Assembly: GCA_023525715.1 (NCBI GenBank)
Contig: CM042010.1
Location: 65,600,966-65,664,965 of the forward strand
Length of the DNA stretch: 64,000 bases
Direction: 5' to 3'
DNA from: Cichorium intybus
Lineage: Eukaryota; Streptophyta; Magnoliopsida; Asterales; Asteraceae
This document shows, piece after piece, positions 12,073 through 24,196 of this stretch. The translations under genes and the position numbers were made by a program. The notes beneath the pieces were generated by a model. That model did no database searches, was not told where the DNA came from, and worked only from the letters and a program-made list of their open reading frames with translations. Numbering within the stretch: position 1 is the first letter of the stretch; every line of letters begins with the position of its first letter.

Positions 12073-15000
12073 ATGAAATCTGAAGAATATAAAAGAAGGG
12101 CTCATAGGTTTGTGTCATTTCAAACTTTGTGAAACTTTTCTTTGAAAAATATTATGTTTTACTTCTTTGTGAATGATGCAATTTTCAGAAAACCAAATGA
12201 ATTTATGAGGGCTATTGTAACCATCATAGTTGGTATTGTGTTCGGTTTCTTCATTGGAGTATCATTTCCAGCCTTTTCACCACCAAGGGTACGTATTTCT
12301 TCATAAAAGAGTCCATGTTTGACTTTTAAGGGTCAAAGAAGTTGTATTTCATTTCAAAAATGGTCGAGAATCGTTCATTTATTGATGAAATAAGTTACAT
12401 ATATTTGAATAGAAGTATTTTCTAAATTATGCACCGAAAGAATCCGTGTCAAATATGGATTTACAAAGTAGTAATTTGGAATACCGAAATTTGAAGTTTG
12501 ACTCTTTATTGACGATTCTTTTATGGTTCTAAATTGATATAGCTCAAACTAATACCTCCAATTGATACGTATCTTGGTGACAAAAATTCGGGCCGTTCTA
12601 CACAAACAATCTTAAATGTGATTTCTGTGACAAGGGACAACGTGTCAACCGATGCTAAAAAAATCAATGATCCTTCATTGGTAAACATTCTTTCCATTTC
12701 TATAATATTAATTATTTAATCTTGTTTATAATTTTTCTTAAAATGGTCCGAATTGGTCAAAACTACATCCGTCTATTTAACATTGTAGCATTCACCCAAC
12801 AACAAAAAGCATATTTTAATGACAACCCATAAAAGTATTCGAAGTCTTTAACCTTTTATGTTTGATTAATCTCCAATAAAGTCCCAATATTTCGGTTCAG
12901 TTTATGAAAAGGTCTCAAATTAATTTTTATCAACAAAAAAGTCCCAAATTAATTTTTATTAACAAAAAAAGACAGAAAATCAGCTAATGTTGGGACTTTT
13001 CCATAAACTGTGCGAAAATATTAGGACTTTATTGAAGATAAAACATGTAGTTTCTGTCCTTTTTTGTTAATAAAAATTAATTTGGGACTTTTTTGTTAAT
13101 AAAAATTCATTTGGGACTTTTTCATAAACTGAGTCAAAATGTTAGGATTTTAATGGAGATTTCCCTTTATGTTTACCTTTTGTCATATACTTAACATTGT
13201 AGCTCATTATTACTCATTTGGGCCCGTTTCACTTTCGTGTAATATAACATCCGATTCTCCAAGAAATAGCATTGTACTTTCATTCGGGCTTGTTGGTCAA
13301 AACGGGCCGGGCCGGGTTGACCCGTGAATGTTTTTGTTTCTTTTTTTTTTGTTTTTTTTTTTTTAATTTATAGATATGTATGCAGATTTTTGTTTCATCT
13401 AATCCCCGGGGTGCAGAAAGACTACCACCAGCTATAGTTGCATCCGAATCGGATTTTTTTCCTAGAAGATTATATGGGAGACCAAGCGAGGTTAGATTCG
13501 TCTTTTTATCCAATTTTCTTGGAAATTTATTGAATATTTAAGGGCAAATTACGAAAAAAGCACTATATTTTTACACTTTTTCTGGTTTAACCATCAAATT
13601 TTCATTTGTTCTAATAAAACCACCAATTTTTGGAAAAAATTTCAACCTGACCACTATGACCTGAAGAAGCTAGTAACAGTGGCTTCGATGAAACTTTTTA
13701 CCAAAAATGGTGGTTTTTCCGAATCTTAAAAATCGGTGGTTAAACTGAATTTTTTGCAAAATATAGTGTTTTTTTCGTAATTAGACCTAGATAATGTTTA
13801 CACTTTAATTTATATAATTACGAAAAAAACACTATATATTTCATTACTTTTTCTGTTTAAACCATCAAATTTTCATTTGTTCTAATAAACCATCAAATTT
13901 TAGAAAAAGTTTTAGTCTAACCATTATGACTGGAAAAACCGGTAATAATGGCTTCAATGAAACTTTTTACCAAAAATTGGTGGTTTTTTCCAAATCTTTT
14001 AAAAATTGATGGTTAAACCGAACTTTTGGCAAAATATAATGCTTTTTTCACAATTAACCCAATATTTAAAAGCTTAATGAAATCTTTATTTTCAGGATTT
14101 AACATTCAAACCGAAATATCTAGTAACTTTCACCGTTGGATATAATCAGAAAGATAACATTGACCAAGCGGTCAAAAAGGTCAATTTCTTTCTTTACTCT
14201 TTCCTTTCCCTCCACCACCACCACCTCCCTCCGCCTATCACCGCCCTAACGGTGTTCCTCCTACAGTTTTCAGGCAACTTTACGGTCCTTTTATTCCATT
14301 ATGATGGAAAAACAACCGAATGGGATGAATTCGAGTGGTCAAAACAAGCAATTCACATAAGTGTTCCAAAACAAACAAAATGGTAACAAACTTTTTCATT
14401 TTTTACATTTCTTTTTCGTGTAGTTGACTTTTATGTTGACTTCAAAGGTGGTATGCAAAAAGATTTTTACATCCCGACATTGTTGCTCCATACGAGTACG
14501 TATTTATCTGGGATGAAGATCTTGGAGTTGAGCATTTTGATGCGGAAGAGTGAGTTTCTTATGTGTGTTTATGAAGCTTTCTTGATTAGTCAAAGTTTGA
14601 CTTTTATGTGTTATTTGAATCTTTATGTTTTTAGATACATCAAACTTGTGAAAAAGCATAAATTGGAGATATCACAGCCTGGTTTGGATCCTAGTAGTAA
14701 GGGTTTGACATGGCAGATGACTAAGAGACGAGAAGATCTTGAAGTTCATAAGTAAGTCAACATTTTGACCATAAAATATGTTGAAAATGAAACATTTTTG
14801 TATAAATTTGAATGTTTTGAATCAATGAAGTGATGTTTTTATGTTAAAAATGAAATCTTTTTGTAGGGAAACCGAGGAGAAACCGGGCTGGTGTAGTGAT
14901 CCACATTTGCCTCCTTGTGCAGCGTATGTACATATTTTCTTTTTTATAAATTCTTTTTTCTTGGACATTTTGACTTTTGTGGTCAAACGGGCTAACTATG

Positions 15001-16673
15001 TCGGTGTTAAAATTGTAAGAAAAACCATGTTGGTATTTGAATTTGGGACCTCAATAGTAAGATTGTAGTTGGATAGAGATTATTGTGACTTCTTGAAGAA
15101 TTGTGGTTAGATAATTAGTTAATTAAATCCTTTAAGTTTGGGAGAATTATGCAAATTTACATGTATCTCAATAACTCCGTTTTCTTACAACAATGTTTTT
15201 CTAAACCTGATTATTTTGATTTCAAATAATCAGAATCTTAGAGCATGTTTGGTTTTGGATTCCGACGGAATTGGAATTCGGGATTCCATTCCATGGTGTG
15301 TTTGGCTACCAAATGGATGGAATTCAATTCCATCGGAATCCTTCAAATTCCATGTTTGATGGATTTCATCATTCCTAAGGGAGGGTGGAGGAATTCAATT
15401 AGATTCTTACTTTTTTGCTAAAGACCAAAATGCCCACACAATTTTCCTTGAATACTACAAGGGGCAAATTAGTAATTTTTCTTAAAAACTTACCAAAAAT
15501 AGTAATCTTCAAAATTTTCTTGGATGGAGTGAATATTATCATATTATTTAATATTTCTGACTTTACTACTCACAAGTACAGATTTGTAGAAATTATGGCT
15601 CCTGTATTTTCTCGAGAGGCTTGGCGTTGTGTGTGGCATTTAATTCAGGTATCTCATAAACTATCATTAAAATCTTTCTTGTTAACTTCAATTATTAATA
15701 TATAATAATTATTAATTTTATTAATTCACTTGTAAATTGTAGAACGATTTGGTTCATGGATGGGGTCTTGACTTTGCCCTCAGAAAATGTATCGAGGTAA
15801 ATACCATTGATTTCATCATTTTGTCTTTCAAGAAACCTCAAAAGCATTATTCATAAACTTATGTTTTTTTTTTTTTCTTTTTTTTTTCTAATGAATAGCC
15901 TGCATACGAAAAGATTGGAGTTGTAGATGCACAATGGATTACTCATCAAGGCGTGCCTTCACTTGGAAACCAGGTACAAAGCAAATTTCCGAAATTGCCC
16001 TTGTAATTGTGAGATACTGTTTCTTTTTTACTTAATAGACTTAATGCGGACGTGACTTAATCTGGTAAGCTATATATGAGTGTTTCTTTTTCAACAACTT
16101 AATAGAGAAAAGTCAGCGAAATAAGGCTACATTAAGTTTTATTATTTTTTTTACAAATTTGCCCTCGTTTATTTTTTCCTTCCATTTTCCCAAGTTTGTA
16201 ATCATTTCCAATTTTTTTAATTCCATTTATCTTGACAACACTTTATTTAAGGTTTGTTTCTTTCTTTTTTTCCTATTAAGTGTTGTACTTGTATGCATAA
16301 ATGGTGTCTAAAAATATGGAGAAGGTGTTGTTTCTTTTTTGTATCGAATGAACTGTCCGAATGAAAGTAAATGACAAATTTACCCTTGTCTTCTTCTATA
16401 GGGAAAAGAAGAGAACGGAAAAGCTCCATGGGAAGGGGTAAGCAACGGATCTTTCTTTATCACATACACATGTGGACATGCAATGAACGCTTCTAAAACA
16501 TGTTTGACTTTTTTGCGTTGACTTTTTCACGACAGGTGAGAGAGAGGTGTAAGAACGAATGGAAGATATTTCAAGATCGTGTAGCCAAAGCAGAAAGAGA
16601 CTACTACAAGTCGGTTGGTATTGGATCTACGGACCATGAAGCAAATTGGGTGACACCCGATAGAATTCAGTAG
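12073..16673 (+). CDS. DUF707 family membrane protein (intact, 14 coding exons)
   Basis: Exons 12073-12107, 12189-12288, 12543-12680, 13374-13490, 14096-14179, 14267-14382, 14448-14549, 14635-14751, 14867-14923, 15582-15648, 15743-15796, 15899-15973, 16402-16437 and 16536-16673 join in frame at GT-AG sites to give 411 residues, the usual family size. Residues about 18-38 (AIVTIIVGIVFGFFIGVSF) form one membrane anchor after a short basic tail, suggesting a type II membrane protein, probably of the secretory system. DUF707 hallmarks follow: SSNPRGAERLPPA, FHYDGKTTEWDEFEW, WWYAKRFLHPDIVAPYEYVF, IWDEDLGVEHF (acidic, glycosyltransferase-like), GWCSDPHLPPCAAFVEIMAP, NDLVHGWGLDFALRKC, EKIGVVDAQWITHQGVPSLG. 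Databases often call it lysine ketoglutarate reductase trans-splicing related; its biochemical role is unproven. The acceptor at 13373 could instead be 13385, also in frame. Confidence 0.93.
12866..13163. repeat. MITE-like inverted repeat in a DUF707 intron
   Basis: The left arm (from CTCCAATAAAGTCCCAATAT) and the right arm near 13095-13163 are inverted copies, each with the CAGTTTATGAAAAAGTC-type and AAATTAATTTTTATT blocks. About 300 bp, no coding capacity; class not determined. Confidence 0.7.
13543..13790. repeat. MITE copy 1 in a DUF707 intron
   Basis: Inverted ends (AAATTACGAAAAAAGCACTA and the complement near 13770-13790) enclose about 245 bp with repeated GGTTTAACCA-like and GGTGGTTTT blocks. 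A diverged second copy follows at once. Confidence 0.75.
13815..14064. repeat. MITE copy 2 in the same intron
   Basis: A diverged copy of 13543-13790 in the same order, including TGAAACTTTTTACCAAAAAT. It ends about 30 bp before the acceptor of the next exon (14096). Confidence 0.75.
15238..15400. repeat. Possible MITE, low certainty
   Basis: GAGCATGTTTGGTTTTGGATT after CTTA resembles the ends of PIF/hAT-type plant MITEs. Internal GGAATTGGAATTC and GAATTCAATTCC blocks form an inverted repeat. The right terminus is unclear. Confidence 0.4.
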
Positions 16674-17165
16674 TGTTTTAGTGATAACTAATATGCTTAC
16701 TTTCTATAGATCACATAGTATATGATTTAGGGGTAAATCTTTACTAGATACAAAATTAATGGGCATTAATGACAAGATGTTATTCTCGAAAGGGTAGAAA
16801 GGTAAATTCCCGACTCGTTATCGAAAGGTTTTTATATATGAGTTTGCAAAGGTATCCGATTCAAATTTTACGTTTGCTTTATTTGGATTATTAGATTGAC
16901 ATATTGTATGTCTTATGTTAATATATGTTGTATGTTTAGCCAATTTGGAAGGTATAATAGAATCGGGTTTTGTGGCTGCCAACTTTTGAATCGTTAAAAA
17001 GTTTGGTGGCTTTGGCTTTGGTTTGACAACTCATAAAGTGTATAATATTTCTACAAGAACATGATTATAAAAGTGGTATTAGATAATTAGGAATCTTCAG
17101 CTTTGGTTTTTCTAGTAGCCGCATTTAATTTTTGTTGATGCTCGCGCTTTTATGCATTATTAACT
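16674..17165. other. 3' region downstream of DUF707
   Basis: Presumed 3' UTR and flanking DNA, no gene. A diverged copy of this stretch lies at 23430-23578 and 38037-38400. Confidence 0.6.
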
Positions 17166-17356
17166 TGTAAGAAATGGAAGAGGAGAAAGATTTTGTTATT
17201 TCTCATTATCTAGAACATAATACAATTACACTATTTATATACAAGGTTATACTATGTCTTTGTTATCCTATACTATTTCAGTTATGAACAAGCTCTCTAA
17301 CTAATAACAGAAACAGTTAATAACTAAAATAATGATAAATTACTAAAATACCCCCA
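17166..17356 (-). repeat. Probable solo LTR (Copia-type)
   Basis: On the minus strand it begins TGGGGGTATTTTAG, has a TATA-type motif TATATAAATAG near 17232-17245 and ends CCATTTCTTACA, the look of a short Copia LTR. The duplicated locus near 38400-38425 lacks it, so it inserted here after the duplication or was lost there. No clean 5-bp duplication is visible. Confidence 0.5.
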
Positions 17357-18264
17357 ATATTATGTGAGAGGATAGAAGCCTACCGTAGTGCCCCAAACAC
17401 GTAGTAGTAGACCGGCCAAAAACCTCTTTAGATGAACTTAAAATCACATCGAAATTTATCACCAACTTTGAGAAGAAGTTTGAGTCATATTGACAGATGA
17501 CAGTGAACATGAATGAAAATAGATGTCAAATCACCGACTATTGAAACTTAAAAGTTATTGCTATCATGGTCCAGGCTCGTCCCAAATGGCGGGCAATAGG
17601 GACAGTTGTCCATGACCAATCTTTCTAAGTGGTCTTAAAATTTTTATGAGCTAGATAATATTAATATATAAGGAGTGGTTCATATTTGAGAAACGATAAA
17701 TTACTAGAAGCATGTGAGCACAAATTTAAGGGCCTAATTTAGATAGATTAATGTAAGCGTTAAGATGCCACGGTGTATTGTGTACGATTATCGTCTTTCA
17801 TCATAAGGTGAGCAGTTGTGACCAAAAAGAAGGAAAATTGAATCGACGAATCGTTAACATATAACCTACGAAGCAATCAAGCAACACTCATATGGATTAA
17901 CTAATCAAATCGTCTTAACTCTTAAGTCTCAACGATTATGAAATAGTATAAATGGTTGAATCAATGCTCAAAGTTTCAAAATCTGAGTTTCATATTGGTA
18001 AGCTGAATTATGTTTTTTCCGTTGTTTGTTTTATTGTTTAATTAGGCGAATTCCCGTGTGTTGCACAAAAATAAAATCACAAATTTAAAATATTAAAAGA
18101 TTTTATGTTATTCAGAACAACATATGCGCGTTTGGTTCATAGGCTATGGTATGATTTAATAAAAATTAAAAATTTAAGTGTGATAATTTAATTGTAAGTA
18201 GGTCGAAAATCAGATTAGAAAATATACATTGTTAGAACTAAAATAATTTTAATTAAGTATGAAA
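17357..18264. other. Intergenic, no gene seen
   Basis: The first part (to about 17580) is shared with the duplicated copy at 38420-38640. The remainder has no coding or repeat structure I can support. Confidence 0.55.
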
Positions 18265-18934
18265 TATTATTTATTTGACAAAACTGCAAAAATGGTCCCT
18301 GTGGTTTGTTGTTTTTTGTGGTTTTGGTCCAAACCTTTGCGTTTTTTATGGATAATCATTTTTCAGATGTTTTTTTTGGATTTGGTCCCTGACAAACTTG
18401 AAATGTCTATTTTACATTTTTAATTTTTTTTGACATTATTTTTAATTGTTTATTAATTTTATTAAAATGAAAAATAAATAAATTTTTTCCCCTCACCCAC
18501 CGGATCGGAACTCCTTTCTCTTCATCCTCTCTCTCCCTCTCTCTCTATCTCTCTCAATCAAGCAACCATTTCATCTTATTCGGAACTCTCTCGTCACCAC
18601 AAGCCACCACCGGCTACCAACAGCCATCAACAACAACGAAAACTGAAGCAAACCCAATCCAAACATGATAGCAGTGGTTTCTAGATCGAGATTGAGAACA
18701 TACAAGGCAGATTCGATGGCAGATTTGATGGTAGCGATGGTTTCTAGATCGAGGACCGAAGATGGTTACGATTCCAGTTTTTTTGGGGGAGAAACCAAAT
18801 CGGAACCACATATGGAGATGGAGGGACGACGATTCGAGTTACATGGGTTATTTATCGGATTTCAATTATCGGAGAGACGGATGAAGAATTACTCGAATAT
18901 AGCGATAATTTGAGTCCGCTCAACAAGCAAAATC

Positions 18935-19490
18935 AAGTATTCATTTGTCAGATCGTTGAATTAGTTCAAAAGCTTCAAGAACTTCATATCATACTCCGAT
19001 CTCCTCCAGACCGTGTGTGTAATTTTGATTCATTTGTTGTAAACTCTTATTGTTATTTGACTTGATGTGTTTTAGGACTATTTACGACTTGAGATTGTGT
19101 TGGAGATAAAGAAATTAGGGCGTGTCTTGTTGATTGATCTTGCTGATATTATTGGTGTTGATCTGTACCATGTGGAGAAACAAGCGCAAGTTGTTGTAGG
19201 TCAGGATTCATCGTTAATGTTGATTAATGGTGAAATAATATCGGATTGATATTGGAATAATGTTTGTGTGGAGATTGACGATCGACTTCAAGAATGCTGT
19301 CCGATTGCCCTTGCTGAGATTGCGGCTCAGTTGCAAGTTGGTTCACAGCTACTCGCGACTGTTTAGACTTTAGAGCCTCGACTTGGATCCCCTGGTAATA
19401 CTTAAGCGCCTTATCGTTGGAACCTCGACTTGCACATGTTAATGCAATGATTCGTCGGGGCTGGGCTGCTAGGGGCATAACCGTCCATAT
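18935..19490 (+). pseudogene. UFL1-like (E3 UFM1-protein ligase) captured fragment
   Basis: UFL1 transfers UFM1 to targets at the ER. Three pieces match its N-terminal part in order: QIVELVQKLQELHII (18950-19000), then after an intron-like stretch LRLEIVLEIKKLGRVLLIDL with ADIIGVDLYHVEKQAQVVV (19085-19199), DSSLMLINGEIIS (19203-19247), RLQECCPIALAEIAAQLQVG (19280-19342) and HVNAMIRRGWAARGITV (19435-19485). In-frame stops are at 19248-19250 (TGA) and near 19364 (TAG), and the frame shifts afterwards. Only the region around residues 20-200 of a much longer protein is represented, so it is non-functional MULE cargo. The identification is from family recall, not a search. Confidence 0.85.
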
Positions 19491-19578
19491 GAACTGAAAT
19501 CAACATCTATCTGCAACTCGATCTTTTCTCAATGACGTTGAAGCTTGAGGAGAGAGAGAGAGAGAGAGGGAGGGAGGT

Positions 19579-20055
19579 AAGGGTGGCAATTCTCGACACG
19601 ACCCGTGACACGACACGAACCCGACACGAAAATAAACGGGTTTGGGTTGAGATTTTTGACCCGCCAACCCACCAACCCGTTTATTATATGGGTCGTGTTC
19701 GGGTCATTAGTTAGGTTCGCGGGTTGACCCGCCAACCCGTATATATATATATATATACACATATATTTTAATATTTTTTATTTTCAATAAAAATAAAAAA
19801 TAAAGCTGAAAATGACCCGCCAACCCGCATATGACCCGCCAACCCGTTTATGACCCACCAACCCGTATATAACCCACCAATCCGAAACTGACCCGCCAAC
19901 CCGTATAATTAAACGGGTTACACGAGTCGTGTCCGGGTTACCTGCCAACCCGCCAACCCGTGACCCGCCAACCCGAATATTTATATGGGTCGTATTTGGG
20001 TTGGCCTTTCTAACTCGCAACCCGTCAACCCGAACCCGACCCAATTGCCACCCCT
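19579..20055. mobile_element. hAT-like MITE with CCCGCCAAC repeats
   Basis: The ends AGGGTGGCAATT and AATTGCCACCCCT are inverted copies of a type common in hAT-derived MITEs. The interior is many imperfect copies of TGACCCGCCAACCCG, inverted across the middle, plus a short TA run at 19740-19757. No clean 8-bp duplication was seen. It lies inside the UFL1 Pack-MULE. Confidence 0.65.
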
Positions 20056-20332
20056 AGAGGGAGGGGGGGGGACAAGAAGGGGAGGGGTTTTCGATTTGGT
20101 TGGGGGTTGAGAAGTTAATATTACTTTTTTATTTAATAAAACCTATAAATAATTACAAATAATAGAAAAAGAAATTAAAAATGTAAAATAGACCTTTCAA
20201 GTTGGACATGGATCTAAACCACAAAGAAACATTCTGATAATGACTCTTTTTACAATTTTGAAAGTCTAGGGACGCTATCCATAAAAAATCACAAACCACA
20301 GTGACCAATTTTGCAGTTTTGTCTATTATTTA

Positions 20333-22235
20333 CTATAAAATAGTCGTTATTTTGAACTATATGACAAATGAGACATTTATTAGAACGGTTCAAAATTAAA
20401 AATTTGTAGTACTTATAATTATTGAATGTAATTTATAAAATTAAGTTCAAATTATTATATCTCAAACAAATATTTATCTTGGACCAAATGGGTTCTACTA
20501 GGTTGTGCCTGCATAGACATATGCATGCATGCATAAACATATGCATTATTTTTTATTTAATATTATTTTTATTATTGTTACTTAAATAATTAAAAAAATT
20601 ATAATTTTAATCAATTCCAATAGCGATCATGACGGTAATGCCTTATTGATCAATATAAATATTTATCTTGAACTATGTATTTAATTGCATTGAAAGTCCA
20701 TATTTACAACTCTCTAACTTCTTATTTACCATTAAATCACTACAACTCAATGGATATTTTTAATATATGTAACTAATTAATATATATGGTACTTAACCGA
20801 ATAGAGGTTAAGTTAGTTAAATAAATTATATCATATGCTCTCTAAATATATGAGCATTTACAAAAAGCCTTTGAAAACAGAGGTTGTTGGTTATTTAACT
20901 ATTAGCCTATTTGTTTGTTGAATAAGCTCCTTTTTATTTTTATAATGTTTTAGTTTAAAATATACATGTTCATTGTAATCATGCAAACAATTTGAATGAA
21001 AGCTTAATACAAGCAATTCGTAATACATTACAATCATATTGATATTAATAAAACAATAATAACTTTTTAAATAATAAATGATGATGCTTAATAAAAATAT
21101 ATATTTATTTTTAAATTTATAATATAGTTTTATTTCACTATTAATAAATAAATAAATAAAGTATGAAGTTATTGAAAAGTTTTATATCATAGTTTAGAAT
21201 TTATATGTTCATTCGACAATTAAAATAAAAAAACAGAATACACTAAATTTGTAATATATTTTAATCATGAAATTTATTTTTTTTCTAATAGTTTTAGCTT
21301 TTTAAATAACAAATAACGATGTTTAAATATATGTCTTTGTGTTAAGTTGTAATATAGTATTATTTTGCTATCAAATTTATAAATAAATAAATTATGAAGT
21401 AATTGGAAAATTTACATTATTTTGTAGTAATAAATAAATTAACAAAATGATATCTTCCATCATTTTGTATGTCATTTATTATTATTTTTATTATTCATTG
21501 TAATAACTAATATAAATAACTAAAACAAACACACAAATATTAATTTTAAACTTATATTTGGTTCTCAACCATTTTTGCTACTTAATCAACATTACAAATA
21601 TTAAACTTTAAGTAAATAAAAGAAAGATGTTAATTTAATTTTGGGTCAACAAAAACAACGTCAAACCCAAAACATCATTTTATTAAAAAAAATACATAAC
21701 ATACTTTTGAATCCTATAAATCTGTTACATCAAATATGTTAAGGAATGTAATTAACGTGATCACGATCATCATTATTTCATTGCATTGGATTTCAATAAG
21801 GTACATGTGTTGTGTTTGTGTTGCAGATGATGATAAACTATATGTTATATAGATTTTCATTTGCTAGTCTTCAATAAAAATCATATATTTATATCGAAAA
21901 TTATGAGTAATCGAGTATGCACTTCATTCTTGTATATTGAATTATTCACTATTATATATGTAAATATCATACAAATTTCATATGCTCGTTATTTTATTTA
22001 ATCCAATATATACGTAAATATTAATTGTTTGAATTTAATTTTATTATTTGACTTAATTTAGTTATGTTCAATTTAGTTTATTCATGCTATTTTTTTAGTT
22101 TTTAATTTTTTAATGTGAATACGTACAACTTTTAATCTATAGTAATTATTAAATAAATTGTTGTTTGTTATTTTTCAAGTTTAAAGATAAGGGTAAAATA
22201 GCCATTTATTCAGATTCAGACAGTTCATTCAGTAT
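20333..22235. other. AT-rich intergenic, no gene seen
   Basis: 1.9 kb of AT-rich sequence with stops in all frames. No terminal repeats, splice-linked exons or RNA gene recognised. Confidence 0.6.
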
Positions 22236-22244
22236 AAAAAAGAA

Positions 22245-22743
22245 GGGTTAATAACATAAAAACCACTGTAGTTTCGCCAAAATTCTGGTTTAACCACTAT
22301 ATTTTTTTTTGTTCCATAAAAACCACTTATACTTTTAAAGAATTCAATAGTGACCACTATTCGTTTTATTTTATAAATTTTAAGGATTATTTTCATCCAA
22401 AGATTATGGGAAAAGTTTCATATCGACATTTGAAGCAAATATTGGAACCCGATTGCAGTGAAAATGATACATAAAGTTGTCTACATGTGATTTTTGTCTT
22501 CGTAAGTGTAGCTCTTCGGCCACATTGTGAATGCATAAGGTGTCCAAGTGAATCAACTAAATTTTAAATGTGATAGGGGTAATGAGTGTCCCGAGCTGGC
22601 GGCATGCAATCATGACTTTTATTTGTTATAGTGGTCGCAATGTATCTTTTTGAAAATATGAGTGGTTTTCTTATAACAAAAAAAAAATACAGTGCTTAAA
22701 CCGGATTTTAGCCAAACTACAGTGATTTTTATGTTATTAGTCC
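22245..22743. mobile_element. Mutator-type MITE, about 500 bp
   Basis: Inverted ends of about 100 bp (GGGTTAATAACATAAAAACC at left, complement at right). The flanking 9-mers AAAAAAGAA (22236-22244) and AAAAAAGTA (22744-22752) match at 8 of 9 positions, consistent with a Mutator-type duplication. No coding sequence. Confidence 0.75.
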
Positions 22744-22752
22744 AAAAAAGTA

Positions 22753-23578
<826 letters not shown>

Positions 23579-23713
23579 TATTAACACTATGGCATCCAAC
23601 ACGTGTCGCGCTAATGGTTTGAAATAATTTAGATAATTCTAGAGAATAAAGGTTGTTGTAGTTTACATGTGTAACCCTTAATTTGCTCATGTAATTACGT
23701 TCTTGCTAGTATC
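23579..23713 (+). repeat. Copia left LTR, first part
   Basis: Matches 34739-34985 from TATTAACACTATGGCATCCA onward, but lacks about 110 bp (A-rich AAAATAAAA run) present in the right LTR. Interrupted at 23713 by CACTA element 1. Confidence 0.85.
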
Positions 23714-23729
23714 ACTACAAGGATTAGTG

Positions 23730-23975
23730 GTTTTAGCGGCGACACATGTCGCCCCTAAAAGTGTCGCTGCTAATGCTTCGTCGCTACTGCTTCAAAGTCG
23801 CCTCTAAAAGTGTCGCTGCTAATTCCGTCGCCGCTAATACTACTATGTCGCCCCTATAGGGTCGCCACTAAAGAGTTCGTCACCATTATGGTTAACCGTC
23901 ACTAAAACGTTCGTTGCTAGTACGTGTCGCCGCTAATACTCCTATGTCGCCGCTAAAAGTGTCGCCCCTAATCAG
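23730..23975. repeat. CACTA 1 left subterminal repeats
   Basis: At least ten copies of GTCGCCGCTAA / GTCGCCCCTAA-like motifs in both orientations. Confidence 0.9.
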
Positions 23976-24196
23976 TTCAGACAGGTTCCAGGAAATGCCT
24001 TATTTTCATTAAGTCCTTACTACAGATGTTCTTAATCTATTCAGACAGGTTCCAGAAAATGCAGAAATTTAAACAACATCCATAAATATTTATATAATCC
24101 GATAACATGTTTCAAAACCCATAACATGTCTCAAAATCCATAACATGAAACATAATACTAAATAAAACATTAACTAGTTGTCATAAACTAAAAAAA

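Larger units (their letters stand above)
18277..20323. mobile_element. Mutator-like element with captured gene (Pack-MULE), UFL1 cargo
   Basis: Inverted ends of about 140 bp begin GACAAAACTGCAAAAATGG at 18277 and end with the complement at 20323. Shared internal landmarks are the GGTCCCTGTGGTTTG-like motif and the AAATGTCTATTTTACATTTT-like block. A candidate 9-bp duplication TATTATTTA is at 18265-18273 and 20324-20332, with three extra T at the left junction. No transposase was found. It holds a fragment of a UFL1-like gene and a later hAT-like MITE insertion. Confidence 0.85.
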
